Shown piece after piece: positions 45,924-49,632 of a DNA stretch of 49,632 nucleotides (positions are counted from its first letter, which is position 1; every line of letters starts with the position of its first letter). The position numbers and the translations under genes were made by a program. Source of the DNA: Bacteroidota bacterium (GTDB lineage Bacteria > Bacteroidota > Rhodothermia > Rhodothermales > Bin80). The stretch covers positions 1 to 49,632 of the forward strand of contig JAPPNA010000076.1 of NCBI GenBank assembly GCA_028873925.1, in the 5' to 3' direction. The notes below the pieces were generated by a model. It did no database searches and was not told the origin of the DNA. It saw nothing but the letters and a program-made list of their open reading frames with translations.

Positions 45924-47861
45924 GTGGGCTTTCTGACTCCCTTGTTTCTGGCCGCGGCTGGGGCCGCCGTGATCCCGGTGATGCTGCACCTGGTGCGGCG
46001 AATGCGTGCCCGGGAGGTTCCTTTCAGCTCACTTATGTTTCTCACCGCCACGCCCATTCAGAAGATCCGGCGGCGGCGACTGCAGGATGTACTGCTGATG
46101 CTGCTGCGCGCCGCGGTTCTGGTGCTTCTCGCGGCGGTCTTCGCCCGCCCCTACCTACTCCAGGAGGATATCCCGACCGTGTTTGAGCGTCAGCAGGAAT
46201 CTGTGGTCATTCTGGTGGATGTGTCCTTGAGCATGCAGCATGAAGGGCGGTTTGCTCAGGCATTGGAACTTGCGCAGACGCGACTCACTCAGGGCAACGA
46301 GTGGGCCTTGGTCGCATTCAGCCGCGGGGCCGAGCAGCTTACGGCCTTGGGGCGGGATCGGGATCTTCACCGGGATGTCCTGTCCCGATTGGAGTCTTCG
46401 TTCGCCTCCACGGATTACTTCCCGGCCCTTAGTCTCGCCGCGGACATTCTTCAGGACGCGCGCTATGCGTCACGCACGATTGTACTGGTGTCCGACTTCC
46501 AACAAACCGGATTCAGCGCGGCCATGGACAATCTGGTATTGCCTGAGGGCATTGCATTTGAGCCCATCGCGGTGGGCAGCGGGACCTTGGATAACCGCTA
46601 CTTTACCGACTTTGCGGCCACCATGCACCGCCGCGGAGAGCTTGTGGCCATCCACCTGGATGCGCGTATTCACCCCGAAGGCGAAGTAACGCTCACGCTT
46701 CAGGGTAATGACGAGGCTGTGCAGTACGGCTCTGCGGTCTCCTTCCGACCCGTGACCGACCGGACCGGACCTGTACTGGGACAGTTGTTCGTACGCGATG
46801 CCGAGACGCAGGCGGATGATTACCACTACTTCACCTACGATGTCCGTCCACGCCCGGAGGTGGTGATTGTTGATTCCACCGTCCCGCAGCGCACGGCCTT
46901 CTTCTTGCGCAGCGCCTTTGAACTGGGGGAGGCCAGTCAGTACCAAGTGGTGGTGCGGCGCGCCCCGGCTCAGTTGAGCGGAGCGGACATGGTCATTGTA
47001 GCGGACGCGGCTGCACTCAGCGCGTCAGACATCCGCACGCTGGCTGGTTTTGCCCGGCGGGGCGGATCGGTGGTGCTGGCGTGCAGCAGTTCCGAACTGC
47101 CCGGCCCTTCCGCCCTGTTGGGGACTGGCCTTGCCGACGCGCTGATCAGCAATTATGACCTGCAGAGTGCCGCCGCCATTATCGCAGATGTGGACGACCA
47201 GCATCCGGCGCTATCTCTGTTTGCGGGCGGGCCGATTCTCAGGCCCCGTATCCGGCAGTATGTGCGGGTTGCCGCCGACTCTTTGGCACAGACGATTGCG
47301 ACCTACGACACGGGGGATCCGTTTCTGATTGAACGCGCGCTCGGCCGGGGGCGCGTGCTCCTGTTTACCTCCAGTCTGAGCACGGAGTGGACGGATCTTC
47401 CGCTGACCGAAGTGTTTGTGCCGCTGCTGTACCGGATCGCGGGATATGCAACCGGGATTTCGGCTGCGCCCCCCGCCTATACGGTGGGCGATGCGGTTTC
47501 CATTACCGGTGCGCCGGACGGGGTCTGGGAAGTATCCGATCCTGAAGGAGCCATCTATACGGTAGAGGCGGATTCGGCGGGGCTGGGCTTTTTCCGGCAG
47601 GCCGATCTTCCGGGACACTACCGGATTCGGCAGGGACGAACCGGTTTTTCGATTGCCGTCAATGTGGACCCGGGCGAAGCGGACCTCACCGCGCGCGATA
47701 CTGAGGAAGCCTATGCCGCGGTAACCTACCAGCGTACCGCCTCAGGAGAAACCGAACGCCTGCCGGTGGATCAGGAGCAACAGCAGAACCTTTGGCGTGT
47801 ATTGCTTATTGCAGTACTTGGGTTGTTTGTGCTTGAATCTGTCCTATCCTCCAGACGCTGA
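45924..47861 (+). CDS. BatA-type membrane protein with von Willebrand A domain
   Basis: Predicted 645 residues, starting at a GTG 14 bases after the DUF58 gene. The BatA N-terminal domain is clear: one membrane helix (A-A-A-G-A-A-V-I-P-V-M-L-H-L) then R-R-R-R-L-Q-D-V-L-L-M-L-L-R and a second helix (V-L-V-L-L-A-A-V-F-A-R-P). A vWA domain with D-V-S-L-S-M (~95) follows, then a large periplasmic region with beta-sandwich character and a last helix near the C-terminus (L-L-I-A-V-L-G-L-F-V-L). The family is named from aerotolerance genes. It probably works with the DUF58 protein. Confidence 0.82.
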   Translation: MGFLTPLFLAAAGAAVIPVMLHLVRRMRAREVPFSSLMFLTATPIQKIRRRRLQDVLLMLLRAAVLVLLAAVFARPYLLQEDIPTVFERQQESVVILVDVSLSMQHEGRFAQALELAQTRLTQGNEWALVAFSRGAEQLTALGRDRDLHRDVLSRLESSFASTDYFPALSLAADILQDARYASRTIVLVSDFQQTGFSAAMDNLVLPEGIAFEPIAVGSGTLDNRYFTDFAATMHRRGELVAIHLDARIHPEGEVTLTLQGNDEAVQYGSAVSFRPVTDRTGPVLGQLFVRDAETQADDYHYFTYDVRPRPEVVIVDSTVPQRTAFFLRSAFELGEASQYQVVVRRAPAQLSGADMVIVADAAALSASDIRTLAGFARRGGSVVLACSSSELPGPSALLGTGLADALISNYDLQSAAAIIADVDDQHPALSLFAGGPILRPRIRQYVRVAADSLAQTIATYDTGDPFLIERALGRGRVLLFTSSLSTEWTDLPLTEVFVPLLYRIAGYATGISAAPPAYTVGDAVSITGAPDGVWEVSDPEGAIYTVEADSAGLGFFRQADLPGHYRIRQGRTGFSIAVNVDPGEADLTARDTEEAYAAVTYQRTASGETERLPVDQEQQQNLWRVLLIAVLGLFVLESVLSSRR

Positions 47862-47922
47862 GGCCCGATGCCATCATCAGAAAAGTCCGTAAGCGACCTG
47901 CTGCAGCAGGTGCGCTGCCAGT

Positions 47923-48477
47923 TCAGACTTCGGGCGGCCCGGCAGCATGCTGCACTGGCGTTCCAACAGAGCCCTGCTGCCGGCAAATCTCGGAGCATAG
48001 GTCCTCACGGCCGGCCGCACCAAGGGAACCGATGGCTGGTGCGTCAGACGTACGGCCCTGGATGTCATTGAACCCGCCCGGAAAATCATCGACTATTAGC
48101 GCGACTCCATGCGCTCCAGCCGGACCCATTGAATTCGCCCACAAGGATCCGAGCGGCATCACGAGAAACACAACCTGCGGGACAGGATCCGAGGCAATAT
48201 CCCGCACTTCCGACAGCAGGAGCAGGTCCTGGAGCTGAAACGCAGCTCCAGCACAAAGCCCACGCGATCCCTGGACCCTTACCGGACACATGCAGACTCT
48301 GTCTGAAGTAGTTCTTGACTGCCCCCCCCCGAATAAAGAGCACCTACTCTGGCCAAAGAACTCAAGACGCTCGGCATCTATACCGAGGTTATAACTCACA
48401 TCATCGCTAAAGGTCACATTCGGCAGTAGTAGCGCGAGCCCGGAAGCTAACGGGACCACAGAATCGGGCTGTCCCAT
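47923..48477 (-). pseudogene. Degenerate or frame-variable thioredoxin-like reading frame
   Basis: A 184-codon frame (M-G-Q-P-D-S-V-V-P-L) contains a run of nine C (48322-48330; nine G in the coding sense, read G-G-G). A central stretch, C-A-G-A-A-F-Q-L-Q-D-L-L-L-L then V-P-Q-V-V-F-L-V-M-P, parallels the single-cysteine region of the protein at 48507-49082, suggesting tandem paralogues. The last ~50 codons read poorly here, while another frame (R-L-T-H-Q-P-S-V-P-L-V-R) looks better from about 48070, as if a frameshift has occurred. Either a decayed gene or one whose frame is switched at the homopolymer. Confidence 0.35.
48322..48330. repeat. Nine-C homopolymer inside a reading frame
   Basis: Nine consecutive C on the plus strand, flanked by G on both sides. 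Loss or gain of one base would shift the frame at 47923-48477. Confidence 0.9.
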
Positions 48478-48506
48478 ACCCTCAGCGCGTTCAAGGATGC
48501 CTTGGG

Positions 48507-49082
48507 TTATTTGGTGATCTCAACCTGACGGAGGACAAGTCCCGGCATCTGCTCCATAACCTGCGTTATCACGCCGGATTCCGTCAGGACTACCAGTGGC
48601 GTTCTGACTCCTGAATTGCGGGGACTAAACCATGAACCTTGTGACACAATAAACGGAAACTGCGCCTGGCTCACCCGGCGTAGCACCAACGTTTCGTACA
48701 TCCCCGCTTCCTCTCCCACAATAGGTTCTGCAAGAATGGCTACGACAGGATATTCCTGACATTCAGACTCCGGTGGCAGGTTTGACCATCGGCGCAGCAT
48801 CGCCACCTGGTCGCCCGAGCAGCCTGTGCCGTCGAGCAGAACAACAACGGCTGAGTCGGGCATCGACCACTCCTGCTCTGCTTTCCCTGTTCGCGGGGCG
48901 ATCAGGTAGTCAGATGAAATGGTCTGCCCGAGCAACGGGTGCGCGGCTATTGCGCCTTCCTGACGGGCTGGAGTTGTTGGTGAGGCTGCAAAATACAGCC
49001 TGGCTCCCGTGAATACTCCCATAACGACCGCAAATGGGATGACGAACCAGAAAGCTCTGTGCGTATGATTACGGATTCGCAT
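48507..49082 (-). CDS. Membrane-anchored thioredoxin-like protein with one cysteine
   Basis: Predicted 191 residues. One N-terminal membrane helix (F-W-F-V-I-P-F-A-V-V-M-G-V-F) is followed by a domain with thioredoxin-like order: S-A-V-V-V-L-L-D-G-T-G-C-S-G-D-Q where an active-site C-x-x-C would sit but only the first cysteine remains, then P-V-V-A-I-L-A-E-P, then T-P-L-V-V-L-T-E-S-G and a C-terminal helix. One more cysteine is at S-E-C-Q-E. It could be a redox-inactive or single-cysteine redoxin facing the periplasm. The shorter frame just downstream looks like a relative. Confidence 0.5.
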   Translation of the reverse strand: MRIRNHTHRAFWFVIPFAVVMGVFTGARLYFAASPTTPARQEGAIAAHPLLGQTISSDYLIAPRTGKAEQEWSMPDSAVVVLLDGTGCSGDQVAMLRRWSNLPPESECQEYPVVAILAEPIVGEEAGMYETLVLRRVSQAQFPFIVSQGSWFSPRNSGVRTPLVVLTESGVITQVMEQMPGLVLRQVEITK

Positions 49083-49201
49083 CTGAAGGCGGGATAAATT
49101 TGTACCGGAGGATTAGAGGATTACCCACATCTCCATCGGACAGAATTTCAGGGTCCGCTTCACGGAAAATATGACCATTAGCGGCCCCCATAGGAATAAA
49201 T

Positions 49202-49211
49202 GGGGGGGGGG
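49202..49211. repeat. Ten-G homopolymer upstream of the thioredoxin-like gene
   Basis: Ten consecutive G, 120 bases before the ATG of the gene at 48507-49082. It could alter promoter spacing if it lies in its promoter. Confidence 0.9.
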
Positions 49212-49276
49212 ACTCCCTACCTTTTATACAAGGGATTTCAAAAAAAAGTGGGGCGTAATTTTCGCGAGCTGAACCG

Positions 49277-49525
49277 TCATTCGGTGCCCGGATTTTGGTG
49301 ACGCGCGCGGAGGCGTTCAGGCAGCAGTGTTAGCATTTTTTTTACGGTTGACCCGTTGATTTGGGCCGGGTTGAGGGTATCTGGTGCTGCGGTTGGCTGG
49401 ATTATGTGGTCCGCGGCGGCGGCAGTGTAGCGTGTGAAGATGGTTTGGCTTGGATTTCGCCCTTCACAGGCGCTCAGAGGGCGAGTTTTGGGCGCTGGAC
49501 GGGTAAAGATGCAGTAAACGTCGTT
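49277..49525 (-). pseudogene. Possible C-terminal fragment of an unidentified protein
   Basis: An 82-codon frame without a start codon in its first 60 codons reads as protein-like (I-F-T-R-Y-T-A-A-A-A-D-H-I-I-Q-P, then L-N-P-A-Q-I-N-G-S-T and a basic end). It overlaps the frame at 49464-49604. I do not recognise it; it may be a remnant of a larger gene joined to its neighbour by a frameshift. Confidence 0.2.
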
Positions 49526-49604
49526 TCAGCGCCGTTTTGGCGGCCTCAAACAGCCGCAATCCGCCCAAACTGGCGGCGGCCATGCAGAAGCCCAGTCCGC
49601 ACAT
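49464..49604 (-). CDS. Possible small protein, unknown
   Basis: A 46-codon frame (M-C-G-L-G-F-C-M-A-A-A ... R-L-L-H-L-Y) whose ATG follows directly after a TGA that ends another frame entering from the right edge. This TGAATG arrangement can indicate coupling, but both frames are short and unassigned. Confidence 0.2.
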   Translation of the reverse strand: MCGLGFCMAAASLGGLRLFEAAKTALKRRLLHLYPSSAQNSPSERL

Positions 49605-49632
49605 TCACCGGATTTTACGCAATAATTCGCCT

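Larger units (their letters stand above)
49083..49632. other. Right-end region without a clear gene
   Basis: About 550 bases with no convincing complete gene. It holds a ten-G tract and AT-rich stretches near 49195-49260, then three weak minus-strand frames: one at 49277-49525, one at 49464-49604 and a tail at 49605-49632. Confidence 0.4.

Noticed and set aside
1-49632. CRISPR array, rRNA genes, insertion sequences, prophage
   Set aside because: No regularly spaced repeats, rRNA segments, transposase or phage structural motifs were seen; the only long repeat is the methyltransferase duplication.

Overview
The window looks like the chromosome of a moderately GC-rich member of the Bacteroidota in the broad sense, most likely close to the Rhodothermia. 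The evidence is two secreted proteins ending in type IX secretion (T9SS type A) sorting domains, two choice-of-anchor B proteins, a short Bacteroidota-style primary sigma factor and RpoZ, and promoter-like sites of the TTTG-N19-TAnnTTTG kind. Coding density is high: convergent genes are often separated by 0 to 6 bases or overlap, and several same-strand neighbours overlap at stop and start codons.

Layout. (1) 1-6093: two copies of a large DNA adenine methyltransferase-like gene on the minus strand. The first runs off the left edge; the second is complete. They lie in a ~680-bp direct repeat. A short fragment of the neighbouring sugar-dehydrogenase gene sits beside the first copy and shows how the duplication was trimmed. 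The intact PQQ-type sugar dehydrogenase with a T9SS tail follows. (2) 6099-12135: exported enzymes: a lipase-like lipoprotein, a GH113-like lipoprotein, a Tat-exported class V aminotransferase-fold protein and an S9 peptidase. (3) 12178-20452: uvrA-rpoZ, a PrcB-like lipoprotein, a TolC/HlyD/ABC-ATPase efflux operon without a permease, and the primary sigma factor. (4) 20546-22934: a long FG-GAP/choice-of-anchor B protein directly downstream of tRNA-Val(CAC). (5) 23159-30056: a minus-strand housekeeping run of an NFACT (RqcH-like) protein, uppP, an EcsC-family gene, der, nuoI, a small DinB-like gene and holA. (6) 30470-36639: a modular outer-membrane protein, a second choice-of-anchor B protein with a T9SS tail, a DedA/YqaA membrane protein and a TPR protein. 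(7) 36839-43980: fur, fabF-acpP, metK-ahcY, fdxA, rnd and a Nudix hydrolase. (8) 43979-47861: a beta-propeller protein and a DUF58/BatA pair with von Willebrand-type domains. (9) 47862-49632: a loosely coding right end with two related single-cysteine thioredoxin-like reading frames, a nine-C tract inside one of them and a ten-G tract upstream of the other.

Functional groups: fabF-acpP is a fatty-acid synthesis pair; metK-ahcY covers two steps of the SAM cycle and is relevant to a genome with methyltransferases; uvrA, holA and der serve DNA repair, replication and ribosome assembly; uppP serves cell-wall lipid recycling. No CRISPR array, rRNA, insertion sequence or prophage was seen. The most unusual region is the duplicated methyltransferase locus at the left end; the right-end homopolymer tracts are second. 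Nothing here can be claimed as a proven new system from sequence alone.
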